Source: Candidatus Agathobaculum merdigallinarum (GTDB lineage Bacteria > Bacillota > Clostridia > Oscillospirales > Butyricicoccaceae). From it: DNA of 5,586 nucleotides. The DNA is taken from NCBI GenBank assembly GCA_019115425.1, contig DXDO01000183.1:1-5586 (forward strand). Reading direction: 5' to 3'. Made by a program: the position numbers and the translations under genes. Of this stretch, positions 1 through 5,456 are shown piece by piece. Every line of letters starts with the position of its first letter. Positions within the stretch are counted from its first letter, which is position 1. The notes beneath the pieces are model-generated. The model searched no databases. It had not been told where the DNA came from and was given only the letters and a program-made list of their open reading frames with translations.

Positions 1-197
1 CGCTGCTGACGAGCTCAACGGCCGTCCACGCAGAAAGCTGGGATACCGTACCCCAGAGGAACTGTTCGACGCTTTCCTCGATCGCATCTTTGCTGCCTGA
101 TACCCTCGGCAATCGCTCCTATTAAGATAGGCTGTACGCTATCTCCGTGATCAAGACCTTCTACCCAGGTGTGTCCAACTTGTTATTGCAATTTGCG
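1..197 (+). mobile_element. 3' end of an IS30-family insertion sequence (cut by window edge)
   Basis: The segment contains the end of an IS30-type transposase (stop at 100), a short noncoding stretch, and then an AT-rich sequence at about 170-197 (GTGTCCAACTTGTTATTGCA followed by ATTTGCG) that resembles the terminal inverted repeats of Firmicutes IS30 elements. A small hairpin lies between them (AGATAG at 125-130 with CTATCT at 139-144). The left end and most of the transposase are outside the window, so the terminal repeat cannot be confirmed by pairing and the right boundary is approximate. No target-site duplication can be tested. Confidence 0.55.
2..100 (+). CDS. IS30-family transposase, C-terminal end (partial)
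   Basis: This frame encodes 32 residues ending at TGA 98-100. The segment LNGRPRRKLGYRTPEELF (residues 5-22 of the fragment) is the characteristic C-terminus of IS30-family DDE transposases, where a conserved N-x-R-P-R-K-x-L-G-[YF]-x-T-P-x-E motif follows the catalytic core. The enzyme cuts and joins the inverted-repeat ends of its own element. The catalytic DDE residues lie upstream of the window, so it cannot be judged whether the copy is intact. The family call rests on this single motif, which is quite specific. Confidence 0.8.
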   Translation, partial: AADELNGRPRRKLGYRTPEELFDAFLDRIFAA

Positions 198-276
198 AAA
201 AATTTTCATTGTCTACTATATTTCGGCAAACCGTGTCTGGCGCAGCGGGCCGAGCCATTTGGCACATGAGCGTAAG

Positions 277-299
277 AAAAAAAACAGCCGCGGCTGTTT
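277..299 (-). terminator. Rho-independent terminator, minus strand
   Basis: Read on the minus strand, the perfect palindrome AAACAGCCGCGGCTGTTT runs directly into a T-run (complement of A277-A284). The GC-rich stem core with a following U-tract is a classic intrinsic terminator. It would be the final stop for minus-strand transcripts that cross the hairpin array after cysteine synthase. Confidence 0.65.
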
Positions 300-514
300 C
301 AGCTTGTCAAAAAAGTCCTTCGCGCCGCAGCGCGTATCAAATAGAATTTTGCGGCAAGCCGCAAAATTCATAAAAAGTCAGGACATGTGCCTGACTTTTT
401 ATACTTCGAGAGCAAAAAAGTTTCGTATAAGGGAACTTTTTTTGCGTAAATTTCGATCGGAAGCGTGGTTCCGATCGAGAGGATGTTCGAAAAACGATGT
501 TTTTCGACATCCTC

Positions 515-536
515 AAACAGCTGCGGCTGTTTTTTT
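515..536 (+). terminator. Rho-independent terminator, plus strand
   Basis: AAACAGC (515-521), a TGCG loop and GCTGTTT (526-532) form a hairpin followed by a T-run to 536 on the plus strand. It lies immediately beside the stop codon of the minus-strand cysteine synthase gene (538-540). It would stop plus-strand transcription coming from the IS30 side before it entered cysteine synthase as antisense. It is nearly the inverted copy of the hairpin at 277-299, with one mismatch in the palindrome. Confidence 0.6.
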
Positions 537-537
537 A

Positions 538-1470
538 TCAGTCGGCGGAAAACAGCGGGGTGGAGAAGTACCGCTCTGCGGTATCCGGCAGGACGGTGAC
601 GACCGTTTTGCCGGGCCCGAGCTTTTTGGCAAGCTGGAGCGCCGCCGCTACATTGGTGCCGCTCGAAATGCCGCACATCAGGCCCTCAAGCCGCGCCAGA
701 TCCTTCGAGGTCTGGATGGCCTCATCGTCGGTGACGATGTACAGATGGTCGTAAATTTTCGTGTTCAGGTTTTGGGGGATGATGCCGTCGCCGATCCCCA
801 TTTGCAGGTGTGTACCGATCGAGCCGCCCGACAGGATCGCGGCGTTTTCCGGCTCGACCGCCCAGATTTCAAGCTGGGGATTCTGTGCCTTCAGCACTTC
901 GCCGATGCCGCTGATCGTGCCGCCGGTGCCGAAGCCGGAGCAGAAACCGTCGATTGGACCGCCGACCTGTTCGAGGATCTCGGTCGCGGTATGGTGGCGG
1001 TGAACAGCGGGATTTGCCGGATTGTCAAATTGGCCAGGAATAAAGACCTTTGGGTCATTTTTGGCCATTTCGTCTGCAATGCGCTGGCATTCGGCAATAC
1101 AATCGCCGATATTGCCGGCATCATGTACCAGAATGACTTCTGCGCCATAGTGCCGCACCAGCTTGCGGCGCTCCTCGGAAACCGAGTCCGGCATGATGAT
1201 TTTGACCGTATAGCCCTTTACCGCGCCGCACAGTGCAAGGCCGATGCCCTGATTGCCGCTGGTCGGCTCAACGATGATGGTGTCCGGATGGAGCAGCCCG
1301 CGGCGCTCGGCATCCTCGAGCATATTGAGCGCGGTGCGCGTCTTGATGGAGCCGCCGACATTCAATCCTTCGAACTTCACAAGCACGTCAGCGCAGTCCG
1401 CCGGAACCATGCGGTTCAGGCGCACCATTGGCGTATGGCCGACCGCTTCCAGAATGTTGCTGTATACCAA
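538..1470 (-). CDS. cysK: Cysteine synthase family protein (O-acetylserine sulfhydrylase-like, PLP-dependent)
   Basis: This 310-residue protein is a fold-type II PLP enzyme that would make cysteine from O-acetylserine and sulfide in the cytoplasm. The N-terminus VYSNILEAVGHTPMVRL is typical of the family. K43 in GGSIKTR is the expected PLP lysine, PTSGNQG (69-75) the substrate-binding asparagine loop, GTGGT (181-185) the PLP-phosphate loop, and S270 in GISSG the likely partner of the pyridine nitrogen. QFDNPANP (147-154) is also conserved. Length is normal. Start choice: TTG at 1470 has a purine-rich AGAGGAAG seven bases upstream (1478-1485) and matches where the family normally begins. A longer reading from TTG 1488 would overlap that ribosome binding site. 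SIKTR and SGNQG differ from the SVKDR and SGNTG usual in CysK, so the exact substrate is less certain than the fold. A cystathionine beta-synthase-like role is possible. Confidence 0.88.
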   Translation of the reverse strand: MVYSNILEAVGHTPMVRLNRMVPADCADVLVKFEGLNVGGSIKTRTALNMLEDAERRGLLHPDTIIVEPTSGNQGIGLALCGAVKGYTVKIIMPDSVSEERRKLVRHYGAEVILVHDAGNIGDCIAECQRIADEMAKNDPKVFIPGQFDNPANPAVHRHHTATEILEQVGGPIDGFCSGFGTGGTISGIGEVLKAQNPQLEIWAVEPENAAILSGGSIGTHLQMGIGDGIIPQNLNTKIYDHLYIVTDDEAIQTSKDLARLEGLMCGISSGTNVAAALQLAKKLGPGKTVVTVLPDTAERYFSTPLFSAD

Positions 1471-1503
1471 AAAAAATCTTCCTCTCAAACGTGTCTAATT
1501 CAC

Positions 1504-1512
1504 ATTATAGCA
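1504..1512 (-). promoter_or_regulatory. Extended -10 promoter for cysteine synthase
   Basis: On the minus strand, TGCTATAAT (complement of 1512-1504) is an extended -10 element with a perfect TATAAT core. No good -35 is seen at 16-18 bp spacing, which is tolerated with an extended -10. Transcription would start near 1497, leaving a leader of about 27 nt. That is too short for a T-box or S-box riboswitch. Confidence 0.6.
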
Positions 1513-1538
1513 CAACTTTTTGCATAAGCATAGAACGG

Positions 1539-1558
1539 ATTGACCAAATCGCGTCAAT
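1539..1558. promoter_or_regulatory. Short inverted repeat between divergent cysK and amidase genes
   Basis: ATTGAC (1539-1544) and GTCAAT (1553-1558) form a 6-bp inverted repeat with an 8-nt spacer. It lies about 30 bp upstream of the cysK -10 element and upstream of the amidase gene, a plausible place for an operator. Both arms also look like TTGAC-type -35 cores, but neither has a convincing -10 at the right distance. I know of no regulator with this site; a chance occurrence is possible. Confidence 0.25.
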
Positions 1559-1604
1559 TCGCGCGTCTTTTTTTGGAGTATATGCAAGGAGGAGGTGAAA
1601 TGTG

Positions 1605-2324
1605 ATGCAGTTGGCATTTCAGCAGGCGAACAGCGGCAACTATCTGGCGGCGACGCGCGGCAGGGACGATATCCGCTATATCGTCATTCATTTTACGGCC
1701 AATGATGGCGATACTGCAAAAAACAACGCGGATTACTTTGCGCGCGAAAATATTTCGACCTCAGCGCACTACTTTGTGGATGAGAATGAGGTCTGGCAGA
1801 GTGTGCGCGATCAGGATATCGCCTGGCACTGCGGCACGCGGGGCACTTATTACCATCCCTATTGCCGCAACGCGAACAGCATCGGTATCGAGCTGTGCAG
1901 CCGGATAAAGGGCGGCCGATATGTTTTCCAGGCAGATACGGTTCGCAACGCTCAGGCGCTTACGCGCATGCTGATGGAAAAGTACGGCATCAATGCAGAC
2001 CATGTGGTGCGGCACTACGACGTGACACACAAGAACTGCCCCGCGCCGTTTGTGGAGAGCACAGCGGCATGGGACGCATTCAAAGCAGGGTTGACAGGGG
2101 AGGCGGATGATATGACAGCGGACGAGGTAAAGCAGATCATTGAGCAGAGCAAAACGGTGTATAGGACGGTGGACGCGGTGCCTGCGTGGGGGCGGGCGAC
2201 GGTCGAAAAGCTGGTGCGCAAGGGCTGGCTTAAAGGGGAAGGGGAGAGCGGCAGTCTGGAGCTGTCCATAGACCTGCTGCGCACACTGGTCATAAATGAC
2301 CGCGCGGGCATTTATGGAGAATAG
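1605..2324 (+). CDS. N-acetylmuramoyl-L-alanine amidase, phage endolysin-like (Amidase_2)
   Basis: This 239-residue zinc amidase would cut the bond between N-acetylmuramic acid and L-alanine in peptidoglycan. The catalytic domain (about 20-160) resembles T7 lysozyme/PGRP. Likely zinc ligands are H29 (YIVIHFTAND), H137 (VVRHYDVTHKNCP) and C145. Y56 and K143 match T7 lysozyme Y46 and K128. H75 (AWHCG) is also family-typical. Residues 185-238 (from VYRTVDAVPAWGRATVEKL to LRTLVINDRAGIYG) resemble a C-terminal module seen in Firmicutes phage endolysins, probably a wall-binding or accessory domain. There is no signal peptide, as in holin-dependent endolysins, yet no holin or other phage gene is in view. 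ATG 1605 is chosen because AGGAGGTGA (1590-1598) precedes it by about nine bases to the end of AGGAGG; an in-frame GTG at 1602 is an alternative. No clear promoter was found upstream. Confidence 0.9.
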   Translation: MQLAFQQANSGNYLAATRGRDDIRYIVIHFTANDGDTAKNNADYFARENISTSAHYFVDENEVWQSVRDQDIAWHCGTRGTYYHPYCRNANSIGIELCSRIKGGRYVFQADTVRNAQALTRMLMEKYGINADHVVRHYDVTHKNCPAPFVESTAAWDAFKAGLTGEADDMTADEVKQIIEQSKTVYRTVDAVPAWGRATVEKLVRKGWLKGEGESGSLELSIDLLRTLVINDRAGIYGE

Positions 2325-2326
2325 GT

Positions 2327-2369
2327 GCATAAAAATGCCGAAAGCGCTCAGCTTTCGGCATTTTTATGC
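2327..2369. terminator. Bidirectional rho-independent terminator between convergent genes
   Basis: A perfect 19-bp stem (2327-2345 with 2351-2369) closes a 5-nt loop, GCTCA. The core is ATGCCGAAAGC, flanked by A-runs and T-runs, so a U-tract exists on both strands. It starts three bases after the amidase stop codon and lies 67 bp beyond the dipeptidase stop at 2436. It therefore serves both convergent transcripts. Confidence 0.9.
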
Positions 2370-2435
2370 GGTTGATGTGAAAGAAAAAACAAACGGGGAA
2401 GCATCTGGGAGCAGACGTATCGGTTCGGTCCGGCT

Positions 2436-3800
2436 TCACTTCACCAGCTCGTACATGGCTGCTGCGATGATCTCCGCGTTTTGAAGCAGCCGTTCGATTT
2501 CCATATACTCGTCGGGCTTGTGTTCGCGGACTTCATCGCCCGGGAAGATCGGGCCGAACGCCACCAGACCCGGCATGGATTTGGCGTAAGTTCCGCCGCC
2601 AATGCACTTCAGCTCGGCTTTTTCGCCGGTTTCGGTCTCGTATACCTTGGACAGCTTGCGGATCAGCTCGCTCTCGGGCGGCAGATAGATTGCCGCGTCA
2701 TGGTGCATGGCGGTCTCGGCAAAGCCGCCGAGGGAGAACGCGCGCTCGAGACGCGGATGTGCTTGGTCATAGGTCTTGGTGACAGGGTAGCGCACGGAAA
2801 GCGTGAGCGACAGCGTTTCGTCCGCGAAGGACGCAACGCCCAGGTTGACCGTCAGCTCGCCCGAAAGGTCATCGCGCATGGCAAGGCCGAGCGATTCTCC
2901 GCGCGTCTCCATGCCGATGTGCTCGGCAAGGAAAGCCATGCAGTCCCCCAGTTCGCCCTCGAGCGGGAGCTGGCAGAGCGCCTGCGCCAGACGGCCGATC
3001 GCATTTTCGCCCTGTTCAGGCGTGGAGCCGTGCGCGGACACGCCCTGCGCTTCCACGCGGATACCGCCTTCGACCGGTGTAACGGTGACTTTATCCGCCG
3101 CGATCCTGCCTGCCGCATCTGCCGGACAGTCCAGTTCTGCGACGGCATACGCAGGGGAGACGTTGGATGCGGTGCCGCCCTCGAATTTACGCAGCCGGTA
3201 AGCGCCGGTTTGGTGCAGCCTGCGGGTATAGATGCAGTTCATGATGCCCTTTTCCCCGTTGATGATCGGGTATTCGCCGTCCGGCGTGAATCCCATGACC
3301 GGCAGTTCGCCGCCGTGCTCCCGATACCATACCATGTCCTGACAGCCGGTCTCCTCGTTCGTGCCGAACAGGATGCGGATGCGGCGCGCGGGCATAAAGT
3401 CTGCGTCCCTCAGCGCCGCGAGCGCATAGATCGCGGCGACCATCGGGCCTTTATCGTCCATTGCGCCGCGGCCGTAGATACGGCCGTCCCTGACTATGCC
3501 GGAGAAGGGTTCGGCTTCGGTCCAGCCGTCGCCCGCAGGCACAACGTCCAGATGGCCGAGCACAGCGACCATTTCCTTTCCCTCTCCGTATTCGCACCAA
3601 CCGACGCGGTGATCCATATTGTGGGTGCGGAAGCCCAGACGCTCGCACAGCGCGAGCGTCTCATGCAGGCAGCGCGCCACGTCGCGGCCATAGGGCGCCT
3701 CCTCCTCGGGCGCGCCTTCCACGCTGGGGATGCGGATCAGCGCAGCCAGGCTTTCGATTAGCTCGTCCGCGTGTGCGCGGATATACGGTTTGCAGTCCAT
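2436..3800 (-). CDS. pepV: Dipeptidase, PepV/Sapep type (M20 metallopeptidase)
   Basis: This 454-residue cytoplasmic di-zinc peptidase hydrolyses dipeptides in the last step of peptide use. PepV of lactobacilli is about 470 residues, so the length is normal. M20 metal and catalytic residues are visible: H83 and D85 (GHLDVVPAGDGW), bridging D115 (GRGAMDDKGP), general base E149 and zinc ligand E150 (GTNEETGC), D174 (FTPDGEYP), and late H427 (EHKPDEY). H257 (VSAHGSTPEQG), in the inserted lid domain, corresponds to the transition-state-stabilising histidine of PepV. The GGGTYAKSMPG motif near the C-terminus is also typical. The start at ATG 3800 has AAGGAGGAG (3805-3813) at good spacing. It lies 77 bp downstream of the Crp/Fnr gene on the same strand but has a promoter of its own, so cotranscription is possible but not required. 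PepV proper is distinguished from general M20 carboxypeptidases by this motif set. Confidence 0.92.
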   Translation of the reverse strand: MDCKPYIRAHADELIESLAALIRIPSVEGAPEEEAPYGRDVARCLHETLALCERLGFRTHNMDHRVGWCEYGEGKEMVAVLGHLDVVPAGDGWTEAEPFSGIVRDGRIYGRGAMDDKGPMVAAIYALAALRDADFMPARRIRILFGTNEETGCQDMVWYREHGGELPVMGFTPDGEYPIINGEKGIMNCIYTRRLHQTGAYRLRKFEGGTASNVSPAYAVAELDCPADAAGRIAADKVTVTPVEGGIRVEAQGVSAHGSTPEQGENAIGRLAQALCQLPLEGELGDCMAFLAEHIGMETRGESLGLAMRDDLSGELTVNLGVASFADETLSLTLSVRYPVTKTYDQAHPRLERAFSLGGFAETAMHHDAAIYLPPESELIRKLSKVYETETGEKAELKCIGGGTYAKSMPGLVAFGPIFPGDEVREHKPDEYMEIERLLQNAEIIAAAMYELVK

Positions 3801-3840
3801 AAAGCTCCTCCTTGTTGAAATCTATTATCCTATCTATGGT

Positions 3841-3869
3841 ATTGTACAGGATGAAACACAGTTTGGCAA
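3841..3869 (-). promoter_or_regulatory. Sigma-A promoter for the dipeptidase gene
   Basis: On the minus strand, TTGCCA (complement of 3869-3864) is followed by a 17-bp spacer and TACAAT (complement of 3846-3841). Each box matches 5 of 6 consensus bases. Transcription would start near 3834, giving a leader of about 34 nt that includes the ribosome binding site. It fits entirely within the gap between the regulator stop (3878) and the dipeptidase. Confidence 0.65.
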
Positions 3870-3877
3870 ATCCGCGG

Positions 3878-4549
3878 TCATGGTTCCGTGCTGCCGCGGT
3901 GCAGCACAAAATGGTTTTTGCGGAAGGAGATCAGCCCGTCGCGCTGCATTTTACCCAGTTCATTGGACAAGGCGCTGCGGTCGGCGTTCAGGTAGTCCGC
4001 AAGCTGCTGGCGGTCGAACGGAATATCAAATTCATCGCTCCCGTGCTGCACCGCCTGTGCGGACAGATAGGACAGCAGCCGCCCGCGCAGGGTTTTGGGC
4101 GTTGTGTGAAAGATCTTGCGCGTCAGGGTCAGGTTTTTGCGCGCACTGACATCCAGCAGGTTGCGGAGCAGGATATTGTGATCGGTATTTTCCTGCCGCG
4201 CGAGAGTCAGCAGATGTTCAACGGGCAGAAACAGAACATCGCTTGGTGCGGCCGCAACCGCGCTGACCATCATCGGCGCACCGGGTACACAGGCATAGGT
4301 CTCTGCAAACACCGCGCCGGGGCTGATATGGTCGAAGATGGCTTTGCCGCCCCATGCGTCGTCGCGCTCAATGGTTACGCTGCCGGACAGCAGCACGCAC
4401 AGCGCGTGCGCGGTATCCCCCACGCGGTAGACCGGCTGCCCCTTGCTATAACGTTTATCATATGCGTGCAGCGTGTGCAGCAGTGCGGGAAGCCGCCCTG
4501 TGGGGATACCCGCAAACAGGCGGCAGTCGGATAGGATCGAAAGGTTCAT
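3878..4549 (-). CDS. Crp/Fnr-family transcriptional regulator
   Basis: This 223-residue protein has an N-terminal cyclic-nucleotide-type beta-barrel (about 10-125), a dimerisation helix (about 125-150) and a C-terminal winged helix-turn-helix (about 155-215). The HTH is DRQQLADYLNADRSALSNEL (179-198), with the recognition helix around R191-M201. The barrel region PGAVFAETYACVPGAP lacks the Arg-Ser pair that binds cAMP phosphate, so cAMP is unlikely as the ligand. Only three cysteines (C9, C51, C87) are present and none form an FNR-type N-terminal cluster, so direct Fe-S oxygen sensing is unlikely. Heme or another redox ligand is possible. ATG 4549 is preferred over ATG 4561 because GGGAGGA lies just upstream of it and 4561 has no ribosome binding site. 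Divergence from the ferredoxin gene suggests that gene is a target. In Clostridia, related regulators (HcpR-like) sit beside hcp and ferredoxin genes; assignment as HcpR is inference. Confidence 0.88.
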   Translation of the reverse strand: MNLSILSDCRLFAGIPTGRLPALLHTLHAYDKRYSKGQPVYRVGDTAHALCVLLSGSVTIERDDAWGGKAIFDHISPGAVFAETYACVPGAPMMVSAVAAAPSDVLFLPVEHLLTLARQENTDHNILLRNLLDVSARKNLTLTRKIFHTTPKTLRGRLLSYLSAQAVQHGSDEFDIPFDRQQLADYLNADRSALSNELGKMQRDGLISFRKNHFVLHRGSTEP

Positions 4550-4563
4550 ATTTCCTCCCATTT

Positions 4564-4579
4564 TGTTGTTTTAACAACA
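4564..4579. promoter_or_regulatory. Perfect 16-bp palindrome, candidate Crp/Fnr operator
   Basis: TGTTGTTTTAACAACA has perfect 7-bp arms around a TT centre, the size and symmetry of a Crp/Fnr-dimer site. It lies between the divergent regulator and ferredoxin genes. It is 8-24 bases downstream of the regulator's predicted transcription start and 62 bp upstream of the ferredoxin start codon. Binding here would block the regulator promoter and could activate the ferredoxin gene. Function is inferred from position and symmetry. Confidence 0.6.
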
Positions 4580-4606
4580 TACGATTGATTCTCAGTATAG
4601 TAAGAT
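4571..4606 (+). promoter_or_regulatory. Weak, possibly activator-dependent promoter for the ferredoxin gene
   Basis: TTAACA (4571-4576, overlapping the palindrome) could be a -35, with TATAGT (4596-4601) 19 bp away or TAAGAT (4601-4606) further on. Neither pair has good spacing. The palindrome centre would lie at about -36 or -41 from the resulting starts, the class II position where Crp/Fnr proteins substitute for a poor -35. The exact boxes are uncertain. Confidence 0.35.
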
Positions 4607-4622
4607 AGGTGCATAAAGTCAA
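4594..4622 (-). promoter_or_regulatory. Sigma-A promoter for the Crp/Fnr gene
   Basis: On the minus strand, TTGACT (complement of 4622-4617), a 17-bp spacer and TATACT (complement of 4599-4594) form a near-consensus promoter with 5 of 6 matches in each box. The start would be near 4587, so the palindrome 4564-4579 lies inside the early transcribed leader. The -35 box lies in the ferredoxin leader, so the two divergent promoters overlap face to face. Confidence 0.7.
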
Positions 4623-4641
4623 GACCACGGAGGAACAGGTT

Positions 4642-5340
4642 ATGGTTCGGAAGATTATAGAAATCAATGAAGAAAAGTGTAACGGATGCGGTTTGTGCGC
4701 GTCCGCGTGTCATGAGGGCGCGATCGGCATGGTAAACGGCAAGGCGAAGCTGCTGCGCGACGACTACTGCGACGGACTTGGGGACTGCCTGCCAGTCTGC
4801 CCGACAGGAGCGATCACCTTTGTTGAGCGCGAGGCTGCGGCCTATGACGAGGCAGCGGTGCAGGCCAACATGCGTGCGAAGGCGCAGCAGGAGCGGGGCG
4901 GCTGCCCGGGCAGTCAGGCGCGCGCACTGCACCGCGAGCCCGCGGCAGCGCCGGTAATAAGTGCGCCGGCAGCATCCCAGCTGCGCCAGTGGCCGGTGCA
5001 GATCAAGCTCGTGCCGGTAAACGCACCTTACTTTGATGGCGCGCATCTGCTCGTCGCCGCGGACTGCACGGCCTATGCCTATGCGGATTTTCATCGTGAT
5101 TTTATCCGGAACAAAATCACGCTGATTGGCTGCCCCAAGCTGGACGAGGGCGATTACAGTGAAAAGCTGACCGAGATCATCCGGCAAAACGATATCAAAA
5201 GCGTGACCGTTGTGCGGATGGAGGTGCCGTGCTGCGGCGGCATCGAGCACGCGGTGCGTACAGCTTTGCAAAACAGCGGCAAGTTTCTGCCATGGCAGGT
5301 GGTTGTTGTCTCAACCGACGGGCAGATCCTTGAGCCGTAG
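4642..5340 (+). CDS. 4Fe-4S dicluster ferredoxin-domain protein with a cysteine-containing C-terminal domain
   Basis: This 232-residue protein begins with a bacterial ferredoxin domain (1-60). The first motif is C13-x2-C16-x2-C19-x3-C23. The second is C43-x5-C49-x3-C53-P (YCDGLGDCLPVCPTGAI), in which the usual middle cysteine is Leu46. Residues 62-118 are an Ala/Gln-rich linker with C88 in GGCPG. Residues 119-232 form an alpha/beta-looking domain with C142 (AADCTAY), C164 (IGCPK) and the pair C197-C198 (VPCCGG). It probably shuttles electrons in the cytoplasm; no membrane segment or signal peptide is seen. The start at ATG 4642 has ACGGAGGA (4627-4634) seven bases upstream, better than GTG 4609, which has no ribosome binding site. 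It is divergent from the Crp/Fnr gene and shares the palindrome 4564-4579. Similar proteins, often labelled only as 4Fe-4S or ATP-binding proteins, accompany Crp/Fnr and hcp in Clostridia (from memory). The precise partner is unknown. Confidence 0.85.
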   Translation: MVRKIIEINEEKCNGCGLCASACHEGAIGMVNGKAKLLRDDYCDGLGDCLPVCPTGAITFVEREAAAYDEAAVQANMRAKAQQERGGCPGSQARALHREPAAAPVISAPAASQLRQWPVQIKLVPVNAPYFDGAHLLVAADCTAYAYADFHRDFIRNKITLIGCPKLDEGDYSEKLTEIIRQNDIKSVTVVRMEVPCCGGIEHAVRTALQNSGKFLPWQVVVVSTDGQILEP

Positions 5341-5407
5341 TGAAAAAGGTGATTAGTGTGAAAGTAAGAGCGGGACCAGTGCAGACAAAAAAGAGCGCAC
5401 GAAAGCA

Positions 5408-5434
5408 GCCCTGCCAACCTTGGGTTTTCAGGGC
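5408..5434. other. Hairpin between the ferredoxin gene and the convergent partial gene
   Basis: GCCCTG (5408-5413) pairs with CAGGGC (5429-5434). Inside, AACC (5416-5419) pairs with GGTT (5423-5426) across a 2x2 internal loop. It sits between convergent stop codons (5340 and 5457), as a shared terminator would. However, no T-run follows on the plus strand, and on the minus strand the T-run comes only after about 15 bases. It is at best a weak terminator. Confidence 0.3.
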
Positions 5435-5456
5435 AGTCGACAGAGGAGAAAAGGCA

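Larger units (their letters stand above)
277..537. other. Array of eight consecutive hairpins (candidate structured RNA or repeat element)
   Basis: This noncoding stretch downstream of the minus-strand cysteine synthase gene is almost entirely self-complementary. Arms are: 282-290/291-299 (perfect 18-nt palindrome); 321-325/330-334; 344-355/358-369 (12 bp); 370-382/390-402 (13 bp); 412-424/432-445 (A-run against T-run, one bulge and one wobble); 453-462/469-478 (10 bp); 480-495/499-513 (one bulge); 515-521/526-532. Gaps between the later hairpins are only 0-9 nt. The stems have unrelated sequences, except that the first and last are near-copies in inverted orientation. The stem sequences allow folding on either strand. 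I do not recognise a named RNA family. It may be a compound terminator/3' UTR of cysK, a dispersed multi-hairpin repeat, or a small noncoding RNA. Confidence 0.6.

Noticed and set aside
277..537. CRISPR array
   Set aside because: The hairpins differ in sequence and size, there is no repeated direct unit with regular spacers, and no cas gene is nearby.
169..1527. Very long plus-strand open frame (452 codons) opposite cysteine synthase
   Set aside because: It is antisense to a clearly conserved gene, runs through the hairpin array, lacks a ribosome binding site at its start, and its Arg/Ala/Asp-rich translation shows no recognisable motif. It arises from GC-biased codon use on the other strand.
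1471..1604. Cysteine-responsive riboswitch or T-box in the cysK leader
   Set aside because: The predicted promoter leaves only about 27 nt of leader, with no T-box or S-box motifs, so there is no room for such an element.
2481..3761. 426-codon plus-strand open frame opposite the dipeptidase
   Set aside because: It is the reverse shadow of PepV, whose catalytic motifs are intact on the minus strand. No ribosome binding site or known motif supports it.
3812..4534. 240-codon plus-strand open frame opposite the Crp/Fnr gene
   Set aside because: It is antisense to a full-length regulator with clear domain motifs. The translation has no family features.
4546..5271. 241-codon minus-strand open frame opposite the ferredoxin gene
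   Set aside because: It overlaps the Cys-motif gene in antisense and would run through the divergent promoter region. The sense strand carries the conserved cysteines.
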